Part shown: positions 1 through 7,925 of the stretch, piece after piece | How positions within the stretch are numbered: position 1 is the stretch's first letter | Layout: each line of letters opens with the position of its first letter | Program-made: the position numbers and the translations under genes | Assembly: GCA_023433615.1 (NCBI GenBank) | Contig: JAEZCJ010000117.1 | Span: forward strand, 1 to 35,423 | From: Bacillota bacterium | GTDB lineage: Bacteria > Bacillota > Bacilli > Paenibacillales > Paenibacillaceae | Direction of reading: 5' to 3' | DNA: 35,423 nt | The notes under the pieces: generated by a model | Seen by the model: the letters and a program-made list of their open reading frames with translations, nothing else | Told to the model about the DNA's origin: nothing | The model's database searches: none

Positions 1-507
1 ATTCTGCACTTGGATCAATCGGCCAGAGTCCAAACGGTCAATCCGCACGATAACCCGGACATGTATGAGCTTCTCCAGCTGTTTAAAGAAGCGACAGGCG
101 TCCCGATTCTGTGCAACACGTCGCTCAACGATAAGAGCGAACCGATTATCAACAAGCTGGAAGAGGCCGTCAATTTTGCGCTCCGGAAGAAAATGAGGGT
201 TGTGTATTTCAATAAGAAGCGCATCGAGCTCCAACGGTTCGAAGCCTACGAGGCATCGGCGCCGCAGCCGCGAATGGCAGACGCCTTCACGAGATCCAAC
301 AGATTGGTCATGCTGATCAAACGGCAGTTCAACCCGCATAATCTGAGCACCAAATACTTCAATCTGGCAACTGTGTATCCGGATGTGAAGCAGCTGCTGA
401 AGGAAGGACGAGAGGAGGAGGCTAGGCAGTACCTTCTGCGAGAAGGCGAAGAATCGGGTCTTGTGAAGTATATTCACTACCGCATGTCGGAAGTCGGCAG
501 CAGGTAG
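1..507 (+). CDS. Carbamoyltransferase, C-terminal fragment (start outside window)
   Basis: The open frame runs in from the window edge and stops at TAG 505-507; an in-frame TTG at 10 is not the true start. The visible ~168 residues match the end of the NodU/CmcH/TobZ C-terminal domain: a TARVQTV-like strand (here SARVQTV), then TGVPILCNTSLNDKSEPI, which corresponds to the TGVPILLNTSFN...EPI block of the next two genes. This family transfers a carbamoyl group from carbamoyl phosphate, through carbamoyl-adenylate, to a hydroxyl of a natural product. The CNTSLNDK variant and the unrelated ~90-residue basic tail (no copy of the tail domain seen in the two following genes) suggest a different subfamily rather than a third recent duplicate. 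The next gene follows after 15 bases, so it is probably co-transcribed. The catalytic N-terminal half cannot be inspected here. Confidence 0.88.
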   Translation: MLHLDQSARVQTVNPHDNPDMYELLQLFKEATGVPILCNTSLNDKSEPIINKLEEAVNFALRKKMRVVYFNKKRIELQRFEAYEASAPQPRMADAFTRSNRLVMLIKRQFNPHNLSTKYFNLATVYPDVKQLLKEGREEEARQYLLREGEESGLVKYIHYRMSEVGSR

Positions 508-522
508 ATCGAAACGGGGTGC

Positions 523-2535
523 ATGATGAGAATTCTTGGATTAAGCGGGGGCCCGGATTTTCCCCATGAAGAGCTGTTTCATTCCAAACTCCTGAACTCG
601 ATCGTCCACGACTCCGCAGCTGTGTTGATCGAGGATGGCCGCGTAGTCGCGGCTTACGAGGAAGAGCGGCTGAACCGGATCAAGCATACGGGGAAATTCC
701 CGTTCCAAGCCGTGAGAAGGTGCTTGGAATCCAGAGACCTTACGCTGAACGACATCGATAAAATCGTCTATTATTGCGCGGAGCCCGAGGTCAAGTTCGA
801 GTCGATTGCCCATCGGAATCAATATCGCGCCTTCTCCTATCATCATCCGAAGCGCATGTTCGCGGAACGGCTTCAGCAGTTGTTCGGGACGCCATTCAGC
901 GAAGATAACGTAGTGTTCGTGAATCATCATTACTGTCATGCTGCCAGTGCCTATTATATGTCCGGATTCGACGAGGCGCTCGTCGTCACGCTGGACGGCG
1001 CTTCGCCGGAGGGAGCGTCCGGCATGTTCCTCAGCGTGAAGGGGGATGATTGGCAGTCGCTGGATAAGCTGTCCAACGGGGATAGCTTAGGCGCCTTCTA
1101 CACGCAGGTCATCGAATACCTGGGTTATACGTCTCATGATGAATATAAAGTGATGGGGCTGGCGCCATACGGGGATCCCGGGAAATTCAGAAGACTGTTC
1201 AGGAAAGCTTTCCGATTGCTTCCGGAGGGGAAGGTTCAATTCAATTCGGAATGGTACTTCGTCTTCATGGATTTCCTTCAGCCGCGGCTGAAGGGCGGAC
1301 CGTTCACGCAAGAGCATCGGGACGTGGCAGCCGCGCTGCAGGAGACGCTGGAAACGATCGTCATGCATATGCTCTCCCACTATAGGCAGCTAACCGGGCA
1401 TACGAAGCTCTGCTTGGCCGGGGGGGTCGCGCACAATTGCTCGATGAACGGCAAGCTTCTGTATGCCGGGCTGTTCGAGGAAATCTTCGTGCAGCCGGCA
1501 GCGCATGATGCAGGGAACGCGCTGGGGGGCGCATTATATGTCTCTCGGAAGACGAATCCCGCGCCGGAGCCGGAGCCGCTTCGTCACCTGTACTGGGGGA
1601 CGGACGCGGGAGACAGCGAGCATATCGCAAGCGTCCTGCGTCAATGGGAGCCGTATATCGCATTCCGTAAATCGGAGAACGTCGTGGCAGAGACTGCGAA
1701 GCGGCTGGCAGAGGGTCTAGTCGTCGGCTGGGTCCAAGGCCGGGCGGAATTCGGTCCGCGCGCGCTCGGGAACCGCAGCATTCTGGCAGACCCGCGTCCT
1801 GCCGAGAATAAGCGAATCATCAACGAGATGGTCAAAAAGCGGGAGAGCTACCGACCGTTCGCGCCATCCGTGATGGAGGAATATATCGCCGATTATTACG
1901 TCATGCCCGATACGAAGGCGCCGCTGGCCTACATGAACTTCGTGCTTCAGACGCAAGCGGACAAGCAGCCGTTATTGGGGGCCGTTACGCACGTAGACGG
2001 AACGGCACGCGTCCAGAGCGTATCGCGAGCCGCGAACGAGCGTTACTGGGAGCTGATCGACGCGTTCCGCAAGCAGACCGGCGTGCCCATCCTGCTGAAC
2101 ACGTCCTTCAACAATAATGCCGAGCCGATCGTGGACTCCGCCAACGACGCGGTCGTCTCCTTCCTCACGACGAATATCGATTTGCTGGTCATCGGCGATT
2201 ATTTGGTCGAGAAGAAGTTGGCGAAGTCCGATTACATCGGATTCGTGCCGCATTGGCCGGTCCATGCGGAATTGACCAAGGCTGTCGGCCATGAAGCGGA
2301 CGGCAGTCTGGCCTTCCAGCACGAAATCCGGCTGCATTTTGGCGATCGATATAAGAAGGGCATCTCGGGTCAAATGTTCAAGCTCCTGGAATCGTCGGAC
2401 GGCAAGCGCACGGTAGGGGAGCTGATTCAACAGCTGAACGTAGAGGAACAAGCGGTGGAAGGCATCGTAGACGAAATCGATGAGCTGTGGTCATCGAGAC
2501 TCATTACGCTCGTTCCTTCTGTATCGTCCAAATAA
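523..2535 (+). CDS. O-carbamoyltransferase, NodU/CmcH/TobZ family (paralogue A)
   Basis: A 670-residue carbamoyltransferase. The N-terminal Kae1-like domain shows HDSAA near residue 30, EEERLNRIKH, the metal-binding NHHYCHAAS (His135, His136, His139), the LDG at 157-159, DEYKVMGLAPYG, and AGGVAHNCSMNGK. The C-terminal domain shows GRAEFGPRALGNRSIL near 405, REYRPFAPSV-like and GVPILLNTSFNNN. Known family chemistry is ATP-dependent transfer of carbamoyl from carbamoyl phosphate to a hydroxyl. Residues ~598-670 form an extra domain after the usual end, starting HEIRLHFG and containing a LLESSDGKRTVGELI-like helix pattern reminiscent of PqqD/winged-helix modules (inference). ATG 523 and ATG 526 are both possible starts; the upstream ACGGGGTG is a modest ribosome site. 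It lies in a run of three such genes ahead of a polyol-type PKS, which supplies plausible hydroxyl acceptors. Confidence 0.95.
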   Translation: MMRILGLSGGPDFPHEELFHSKLLNSIVHDSAAVLIEDGRVVAAYEEERLNRIKHTGKFPFQAVRRCLESRDLTLNDIDKIVYYCAEPEVKFESIAHRNQYRAFSYHHPKRMFAERLQQLFGTPFSEDNVVFVNHHYCHAASAYYMSGFDEALVVTLDGASPEGASGMFLSVKGDDWQSLDKLSNGDSLGAFYTQVIEYLGYTSHDEYKVMGLAPYGDPGKFRRLFRKAFRLLPEGKVQFNSEWYFVFMDFLQPRLKGGPFTQEHRDVAAALQETLETIVMHMLSHYRQLTGHTKLCLAGGVAHNCSMNGKLLYAGLFEEIFVQPAAHDAGNALGGALYVSRKTNPAPEPEPLRHLYWGTDAGDSEHIASVLRQWEPYIAFRKSENVVAETAKRLAEGLVVGWVQGRAEFGPRALGNRSILADPRPAENKRIINEMVKKRESYRPFAPSVMEEYIADYYVMPDTKAPLAYMNFVLQTQADKQPLLGAVTHVDGTARVQSVSRAANERYWELIDAFRKQTGVPILLNTSFNNNAEPIVDSANDAVVSFLTTNIDLLVIGDYLVEKKLAKSDYIGFVPHWPVHAELTKAVGHEADGSLAFQHEIRLHFGDRYKKGISGQMFKLLESSDGKRTVGELIQQLNVEEQAVEGIVDEIDELWSSRLITLVPSVSSK

Positions 2536-2556
2536 CGGATTCGGGAGAATCCTGAC

Positions 2557-2562
2557 GGGAGG
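2557..2562 (+). promoter_or_regulatory. Ribosome binding site deciding the start of carbamoyltransferase B
   Basis: GGGAGG lies 7 bases before ATG 2570. The frame is open further upstream (from 2480, inside the preceding gene), but the protein aligned from 2570 begins MLVLGLNGG, matching MRILGLSGG of the paralogue, so 2570 is the start. Confidence 0.8.
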
Positions 2563-2569
2563 CTTCATC

Positions 2570-4594
2570 ATGCTGGTGTTGGGACTTAACGGCGGAATGG
2601 AATATCCGCATGAAGACCTTAAGGTGTTCGATTTCGGCAGAATCGCGCATGACTCCGCCGCCGTGCTCGTCGAAGACGGCGTGGTCATCGCCGGATCGGA
2701 GGAAGAACGGCTGAATCGCGTGAAGCACACAGGCAAGGCGCCGGTGGAGGCCATTGAGCTGTGCTTGAAGAGACGTGGCATTACCTTCGCCGATATCGAT
2801 AAGATCGTCATCACGACAAGAGAACAGGAATCGGATATGCTGGTCCGCGAAGATTACTTCAATCGGGATGCGGCTTACAAGAACACAAGAGATATGCTGG
2901 TCGACTTCATCTATAGGCATGACGGCACGGTATATGACCGCGACAACATCGCATTCGTCGATCATCATATCTGTCACGTCGCCAGCGCGCACCTCATGTC
3001 CGGCTTCGACCGCAGCTTGACGGTGACGTTCGACGGCGAATCCCGCGAAGGCTATGCGGGCTACATTGTCAGCGCCGAAGGCTCCGAGTTCAAGATTCTG
3101 GATCGGATCGCGAACGAGAACAGCTTGGGCGGGTTCTATATCGCGGTCATCCGGCTGCTCGGATATCATCCTCATGACGAGTATAAGGTAATGGGACTTG
3201 CGCCGTACGGCGACCCGAGCAAGTTCAGAAGGATGCTGAAGAAGGCCTATTCGCTCCTTCCCGAAGGCAAGTTCAAAATCAATTTCGCATGGGTATCGGC
3301 CCTATTCGATTATATGAGCCCCAGGAAGAAAGGGCAGGCCATCACCCAGGAGCATAAGGATCTGGCCGCTTCGCTTCAAGAAGCGCTGGAGACGATTGTC
3401 ATGCATGTCTTGACGCATTATCAGCAGGTAACCGGACATACGAAGCTAAGCATGGCGGGCGGCGTGGCGCACAACTGTTCCATGAACGGAAAGATACTCT
3501 ACGCGGGGCTCTTCGAGGAGGTATTCGTCCAGCCGGCTGCCCACGACGCGGGCAATGCGCTTGGGGGCGCGCTCTATGTGAGCCAGAAGCTTCAACCGGA
3601 GCGCCCGGCAGAGAAGCTGCGCGATCTGTATTGGGGCAAGGACATCCGGGAGAGCAGCCAACTGAGCTCCCTGCTCGCCCAATGGGAGCGATTCGTCAGC
3701 TTCCGCAGATCTGACGATATCGCCAAGGAAACGGCGAAGCTGATCGCTGACGGGGCGGTTATCGGATGGGTGCAGGGACGCTCGGAATTCGGTCCGCGGG
3801 CGCTTGGCAACCGCAGCATTCTGGCAGACCCGCGCCCGGCCGAGAACAAGAGCATCATTAACGAGATGGTCAAGAAGCGGGAGGGCTACCGTCCCTTTGC
3901 GCCGTCCGTTATGGAGGAATTCGTCGGGGATTACTACGTGATGCCCGCTACCTGCGCGAATTATTCCTTCATGAACTACGTGTTGATGACGAAGGAGGAT
4001 AAGCAGCCGTTGCTTGGCGCGGTGACGCATGTCGACGGCACGGCCCGCATTCAGACCGTGTCCAAGCAGACGAATGAACGCTACTGGTCTTTGATTAACG
4101 CGTTCTATCAGCTGAGCGGCATTCCGATTCTGCTCAATACGTCCTTCAATAACAACGTTGAGCCGATCGTCGATACGGAAGAGGATGGGCTGGCCAGCTT
4201 CCTGACGACGAATATCCACTACCTGGTCATCGGCGATTATATCGTGGAGAAGAAAGCCGTCGCGTCGTCGGAATATCTGCACATGATCCCGACGCGGCTC
4301 ATGAACGCAGAGCTGAAGAAGACGATCGGTTATTCAGCTGCGCGCGAGAAGCGGACGGTCCATGAGGTCAGGCTGCATTTCGGCAACAAATATCGCAAGG
4401 AAATCTCGGAGTCCGCGTTTCGGATCTTGGAGCTCGCTGACGGGGAGCGGCCGCTGGCGGAGCTTGCGGACCAGCTCGGCCTGACGGAACTGGTCAAGGA
4501 AGAGATCGCGGACGCATTCGTCGAGCTGTGGTCGCTGCGGCTCGTCAATCTCAGGCCGATCGAAAGGGTGCTCTCTTTCTCGGCTAAGGGGTGA
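2570..4594 (+). CDS. O-carbamoyltransferase, NodU/CmcH/TobZ family (paralogue B)
   Basis: A 674-residue protein, closely paralogous to the preceding gene along its whole length, including the extra tail domain. Visible family landmarks are HDSAA, EEERLNRVKH, DHHICHVAS (His132, His133, His136), DEYKVMGLAPYGD, AGGVAHNCSMNGK, GRSEFGPRALGNRSIL and GIPILLNTSFNNN. The LDGAS segment of paralogue A is FDGES here. The C-terminal ~75 residues again start HEVRLHFG and run through ILELADGERPLAELA. Expected role: carbamoylation of a hydroxyl, using carbamoyl phosphate and ATP, on the PKS product or on a carrier-bound intermediate (inference). All motif residues look intact in both copies, so neither is an obvious pseudogene and they may act on different hydroxyls. 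The stop codon overlaps the ribosome site of the thioesterase gene. Confidence 0.95.
   Translation: MLVLGLNGGMEYPHEDLKVFDFGRIAHDSAAVLVEDGVVIAGSEEERLNRVKHTGKAPVEAIELCLKRRGITFADIDKIVITTREQESDMLVREDYFNRDAAYKNTRDMLVDFIYRHDGTVYDRDNIAFVDHHICHVASAHLMSGFDRSLTVTFDGESREGYAGYIVSAEGSEFKILDRIANENSLGGFYIAVIRLLGYHPHDEYKVMGLAPYGDPSKFRRMLKKAYSLLPEGKFKINFAWVSALFDYMSPRKKGQAITQEHKDLAASLQEALETIVMHVLTHYQQVTGHTKLSMAGGVAHNCSMNGKILYAGLFEEVFVQPAAHDAGNALGGALYVSQKLQPERPAEKLRDLYWGKDIRESSQLSSLLAQWERFVSFRRSDDIAKETAKLIADGAVIGWVQGRSEFGPRALGNRSILADPRPAENKSIINEMVKKREGYRPFAPSVMEEFVGDYYVMPATCANYSFMNYVLMTKEDKQPLLGAVTHVDGTARIQTVSKQTNERYWSLINAFYQLSGIPILLNTSFNNNVEPIVDTEEDGLASFLTTNIHYLVIGDYIVEKKAVASSEYLHMIPTRLMNAELKKTIGYSAAREKRTVHEVRLHFGNKYRKEISESAFRILELADGERPLAELADQLGLTELVKEEIADAFVELWSLRLVNLRPIERVLSFSAKG
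4586..4594 (+). promoter_or_regulatory. Ribosome binding site overlapping a stop codon, for a TTG start
   Basis: AAGGGGTGA contains the TGA stop of the preceding carbamoyltransferase and sits 7 bases before TTG 4602. No ATG exists before the conserved FPFAGGSS strand of the thioesterase, so TTG is the start. The overlap suggests translational coupling. Confidence 0.7.
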
Positions 4595-4601
4595 CCAAGA
4601 C

Positions 4602-5333
4602 TTGAATAATCAGGTCAAGCTATTTGCCTTCCCGTTTGCCGGCGGCTCCTCGATGTCCTTCTACAAATGGAGGAAGCATCTGAATGCTTCCGTGCAATGG
4701 TTCCCGGTGGAATTAGCGGGACGCGGGACCAGACAGAAGGCACCGCTGTGCCAGTCGTTCGAGGAAATCGTGGAAGATGCCTATGGCCAAATTCGCGATC
4801 AAGTGCGCGACGGACCCTTCGCGTTCTTCGGTCATAGCATGGGGAGCTTGATCGCGTACGAAGTCGCATGCCTCATTCGTGAACGCCGGCAGCTCGAGCC
4901 TAAGCTGATGTTCCTCTCCGGCAGATGGGCACCGCATGTCACTAGGCATAATCTGGTCGATTCGAGCACGCCGGACGAGCTGCTGAAGGAGCGGCTGCTG
5001 GATCTCGGCGGCGCTACGGACGAATTGTTCGACAACAAGCAGCTTGCAGATCTGTTTATTCCGATTCTCAGGTCGGATTTCCGCCTGATGGAAGGGTATG
5101 CGTGCAAACCGAACATCCCGCCATTATCCGCGGCTATCCATGTATTGACGGGGACGAAGGATACGGACGTTAACCAGCGGGACTTAACGGAATGGAGCAA
5201 ATATACGACCGGCGAATTTGCCATTCATAAATTCGCCGGCGGTCATTTCTTCATTAACGACAGCTTCGAATCGGTGCTCCAGCATGTGAATCGCGCGATC
5301 GATGGATTATACGTTCAAGGCGGCCAATTCTAG
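4602..5333 (+). CDS. Type II thioesterase (alpha/beta hydrolase, GrsT/SrfA-D type)
   Basis: A 243-residue protein of normal length for external editing thioesterases of PKS/NRPS systems. It shows FAFPFAGGSS near the N terminus (oxyanion region), PVELAGRGTR, the nucleophile elbow GHSMGS with Ser79, an acid residue in GTKDTDV (Asp187 or Asp189), and the catalytic His215 in GGHFFI. Known role of the family: hydrolysis of misprimed or stalled acyl and aminoacyl groups from carrier-protein phosphopantetheine arms, in the cytoplasm. It begins at TTG and is coupled to the upstream gene; the loading protein follows after 17 bases. It stands alone rather than at the end of a module, so it is unlikely to be the product-releasing enzyme; release must be encoded beyond the window. 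Confidence 0.95.
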   Translation: MNNQVKLFAFPFAGGSSMSFYKWRKHLNASVQWFPVELAGRGTRQKAPLCQSFEEIVEDAYGQIRDQVRDGPFAFFGHSMGSLIAYEVACLIRERRQLEPKLMFLSGRWAPHVTRHNLVDSSTPDELLKERLLDLGGATDELFDNKQLADLFIPILRSDFRLMEGYACKPNIPPLSAAIHVLTGTKDTDVNQRDLTEWSKYTTGEFAIHKFAGGHFFINDSFESVLQHVNRAIDGLYVQGGQF

Positions 5334-5351
5334 TTGATTTGAGGGATAGGT

Positions 5352-7898
5352 ATGATAAGTTACCGTCGTTTGCAGGATGTGTTTACGGCCAGCAAAGAGA
5401 CTGCCGATCGAGGCATAACCTTTATTGACGAGCTGGATCAGGAAAGGTACTTGGCTTACAGCGAATTGTATAAGCATGCCATGCAGACGCTTCATTGCTT
5501 GCAGTCGTTCGGCTTGACGCAGGGGGATGAGCTCCTCATTCAGCTGGAAGATAATCGCATGTTCCTGGAGGTGTTCTGGGCCTGTATCATGGGCGGCATT
5601 ATTGCCGTCCCTGTTACGGCCTCCCATAACGATGAGACGAGATTAAAAGTTTACAAAGTCTGGGGGAAGCTTAAGAATCCTGCAATCATCGGCTTGGAAG
5701 GCCAGCTAGCCGGACTAGAGGCATACGGGCGCGACCGGCCTGAGCATCAAGCGGCAGCGGAACGAATGAAGCATCGAGGAATCGATAGGCATCGGCTGCA
5801 GTTAGGGGAAACGGCTGCTCCTGCGGCGGTCAACCCGGCGGACATTGCTTTCATTCAATTCTCATCCGGCTCGACGGGCGATCCCAAAGGCGTCGTGCTC
5901 ACCCATCAGAACGTGGTCGCCAATATTCGCGCCTTGCAGCAGGCATGGTCGATCGACTCCTCGTGGCGCGTGTTAAGCTGGATGCCGTTAACGCATGATA
6001 TGGGCCTTATTGCGATGGTCATTCTGCATACCTATACGCAAGCCCCGCAATTTATTATGCGAACCAACCTATTCATACGCAATCCGATCGCCTGGATCGA
6101 TATCGCGAGCAAGCATCGCGTCAATCAATTGTTCAGTCCGAACTTCGGACTCAAGTATTTCTTAGCCTTCTATGAGGAAGAGCATAACTACCAATGGGAC
6201 TTATCCGGTATCGAATATATTTGCAACGGGGCCGAGCCCATCTCGATCGAGTTGTGCGAACGGTTCATGGATCACTTAGCCAAGTACGGCCTGCGATTTT
6301 CCGCGATGAAAGCCGTGTACGGGCTTGCCGAAGGGACAGTAGGCGTATGCATGCCGCCGAATCATGAGCCTATCCGGCATGTCAGTCTGGACATGCGGTC
6401 ATTGGGAGTCGGCCAGAAAGCGAGGCCGTTGCCGCGTAATGCCCCCGGCAGCTTCCTCTATGCCGACGTGGGCTATCCGGTCGCAAGCTGCGAGCTCAGA
6501 ATCGTCGGCGCAGCGGGAGAATGCGTGGAAGAGGGAACGGTTGGCAGCATCGAGATTAGGGGAGCAAGCGTAACAAGCGGCTATTACCGAGCGCCGGAGC
6601 AAACCCGGCGAATCTTGAATCAGGAAGGCTGGCTGAATACCGGGGACCTTGGTTTCCTGCAGGACGGGAGACTCATCGTGATGGGCAGGCAGAAGGATGT
6701 TCTGATATTCAGCGGCCAGAATGTGTACGCGCATGACATTGAAAGAATCGCCGAGGAGGTAGACGGGGTCAAACCATCGAGTGCCGCGGCTTGCGGAGCG
6801 GCAAATGCTGCCCTTGAGGCAGAAACCTCCCTATTATTTCTTCGCTTCAGAAGCAAGGATATGGGCCAGTTCAGCAGACTCGCTGATCGCGTCAGACAGC
6901 ATATTCATCACAAGATGGGCGTGCTAATCGATCATATTCTGCCGGTTGCCGCCATTCCCAAAACGACAAGCGGCAAAATACAACGTTATCAATTGGCTGA
7001 ACGATATTTGAACGGTCGATTCGCGGCGCAAATTCAGCAGCTTGAGGCGATCAAGGCGCACAATCGGCTGGAAGAGGGCTTGGAGAGAACCGATCAAAAA
7101 TTGCTGCGGATATGCCGCGAGCTGATCGATGACGAGTTCGGACCGTTCGATCATTTCGTTGAAGCCGGAGGGGATTCGTTGATTCTAACCCGAATCACGG
7201 ACGAGTTGACCAAGCGCTACGGCATCGAAGTGGCTGTCGCCGCGCTCTTCAAATTTCCGACGATCTCCAAGCTTAGTGCCTTTATCGACCAGGGCGGCCA
7301 ATGGGTGCTGCCATCGCTTCCGTTGCCTAGCGACTATTTCGCGGACAGCTTCCGCTCCTCTGCTGCATTCGTGATTGCGCTCGAATCGCAAGCGTGCCAA
7401 GTGCTAAGCGAATATGCGGATGCATCGGCCATCCAGCTGAAGGACGTCCTGCTCTCGTTGCTCTTCTACCTATTCAAGGAAGCGTCGGGAGAGACTCGCG
7501 TGAATCTGCTGGTCATACATGAACATGATCGAGTACGTCCATTGGAGCTCGACTTCGGCAGCTTGGAGACGCTGGAGGACTTGGTGAAGGCGCTAAGCAG
7601 CCGATTGAACGAGAAGTCGAGCATCGCATTCACGCTGGAGGAGCTTGACCATGTCGAGCCGGATGCCGGGCCGTCGCGCGCGAGTGTCCTTGTCATTCAA
7701 CAGCCTGTACAGGCGCTGCTCCGGGCCCGCTTCTCGAAGGTCGATCTCGTCGTAGATTTCATGGAACGGGATGGAACGATGGAGTTGCTGTGCGAGACGC
7801 AAGCCCGGTTGAACGACCGCAAGGTGAAGGAACTGTTGACGCAATATCAGCTGCTTGTAATCGATATCGCGCAAAGCTTCGGCAGGGTTTCGGTCTGA
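5352..7898 (+). CDS. Loading protein: acyl-AMP ligase - ACP - half condensation domain
   Basis: An 848-residue protein. Residues ~1-565 are an acyl-adenylating ligase: FSSGSTGDPKG near 170-180, LTHDMGL, AVYGLAEGTVG, NTGDLGFL, and the end motif KTTSGKIQR. The FIQFSSGSTGDPKG/LTHDMGL pattern is typical of fatty-acyl-AMP ligases and PKS starter ligases rather than amino-acid A domains; the substrate cannot be read. Residues ~579-647 are an acyl carrier protein with Ser609 in GGDSL. Residues ~655-845 look like only the C-terminal lobe of a condensation domain (see separate entry). Expected role: ATP-dependent activation of a carboxylic acid and loading on its own ACP to start the chain on module 1. 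Start ATG 5352 is preceded by GAGGGATAGG. Gene order (directly ahead of a PKS with no loading module) supports this. Confidence 0.93.
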   Translation: MISYRRLQDVFTASKETADRGITFIDELDQERYLAYSELYKHAMQTLHCLQSFGLTQGDELLIQLEDNRMFLEVFWACIMGGIIAVPVTASHNDETRLKVYKVWGKLKNPAIIGLEGQLAGLEAYGRDRPEHQAAAERMKHRGIDRHRLQLGETAAPAAVNPADIAFIQFSSGSTGDPKGVVLTHQNVVANIRALQQAWSIDSSWRVLSWMPLTHDMGLIAMVILHTYTQAPQFIMRTNLFIRNPIAWIDIASKHRVNQLFSPNFGLKYFLAFYEEEHNYQWDLSGIEYICNGAEPISIELCERFMDHLAKYGLRFSAMKAVYGLAEGTVGVCMPPNHEPIRHVSLDMRSLGVGQKARPLPRNAPGSFLYADVGYPVASCELRIVGAAGECVEEGTVGSIEIRGASVTSGYYRAPEQTRRILNQEGWLNTGDLGFLQDGRLIVMGRQKDVLIFSGQNVYAHDIERIAEEVDGVKPSSAAACGAANAALEAETSLLFLRFRSKDMGQFSRLADRVRQHIHHKMGVLIDHILPVAAIPKTTSGKIQRYQLAERYLNGRFAAQIQQLEAIKAHNRLEEGLERTDQKLLRICRELIDDEFGPFDHFVEAGGDSLILTRITDELTKRYGIEVAVAALFKFPTISKLSAFIDQGGQWVLPSLPLPSDYFADSFRSSAAFVIALESQACQVLSEYADASAIQLKDVLLSLLFYLFKEASGETRVNLLVIHEHDRVRPLELDFGSLETLEDLVKALSSRLNEKSSIAFTLEELDHVEPDAGPSRASVLVIQQPVQALLRARFSKVDLVVDFMERDGTMELLCETQARLNDRKVKELLTQYQLLVIDIAQSFGRVSV
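7314..7880 (+). other. C-terminal lobe of a condensation domain, at the end of the loading protein
   Basis: After the ACP, about 190 residues follow the order of a C-domain C-lobe: a helix like LKDVLLSLLFYLFKE, then VNLLVIHEHD in the place of the VIGTPV strand, a LEDLVKALSSRL helix, a strand SVLVIQQP in the place of the VFxLQN strand, then VDLVVDFMERDGTMELLCE and a closing helix. The N-lobe and the HHxxxDG motif are absent, so it cannot condense by itself. Docking or ACP presentation is a possible role (inference). Confidence 0.6.
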
Positions 7899-7912
7899 TT
7901 TCATGCAACAGT

Positions 7913-7918
7913 AGGGGG
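7913..7918 (+). promoter_or_regulatory. Ribosome binding site favouring the TTG start of the first PKS gene
   Basis: AGGGGG ends 7 bases before TTG 7926 and 13 bases before ATG 7932, so TTG fits the spacing better. The choice changes only two residues. Confidence 0.55.
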
Positions 7919-7925
7919 AAGAACA

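Noticed and set aside
2480..2569. Upstream extension of carbamoyltransferase B (start at 2480)
   Set aside because: It would overlap the end of the previous gene by 56 bases, has no ribosome site, and adds 30 residues absent from the paralogue; ATG 2570 has GGGAGG at proper spacing.
3446..4282. Reverse-strand ORF of 278 codons opposite carbamoyltransferase B
   Set aside because: It is a shadow: the plus-strand frame carries all carbamoyltransferase motifs, and a similar shadow lies opposite the matching part of paralogue A (1972-2451).
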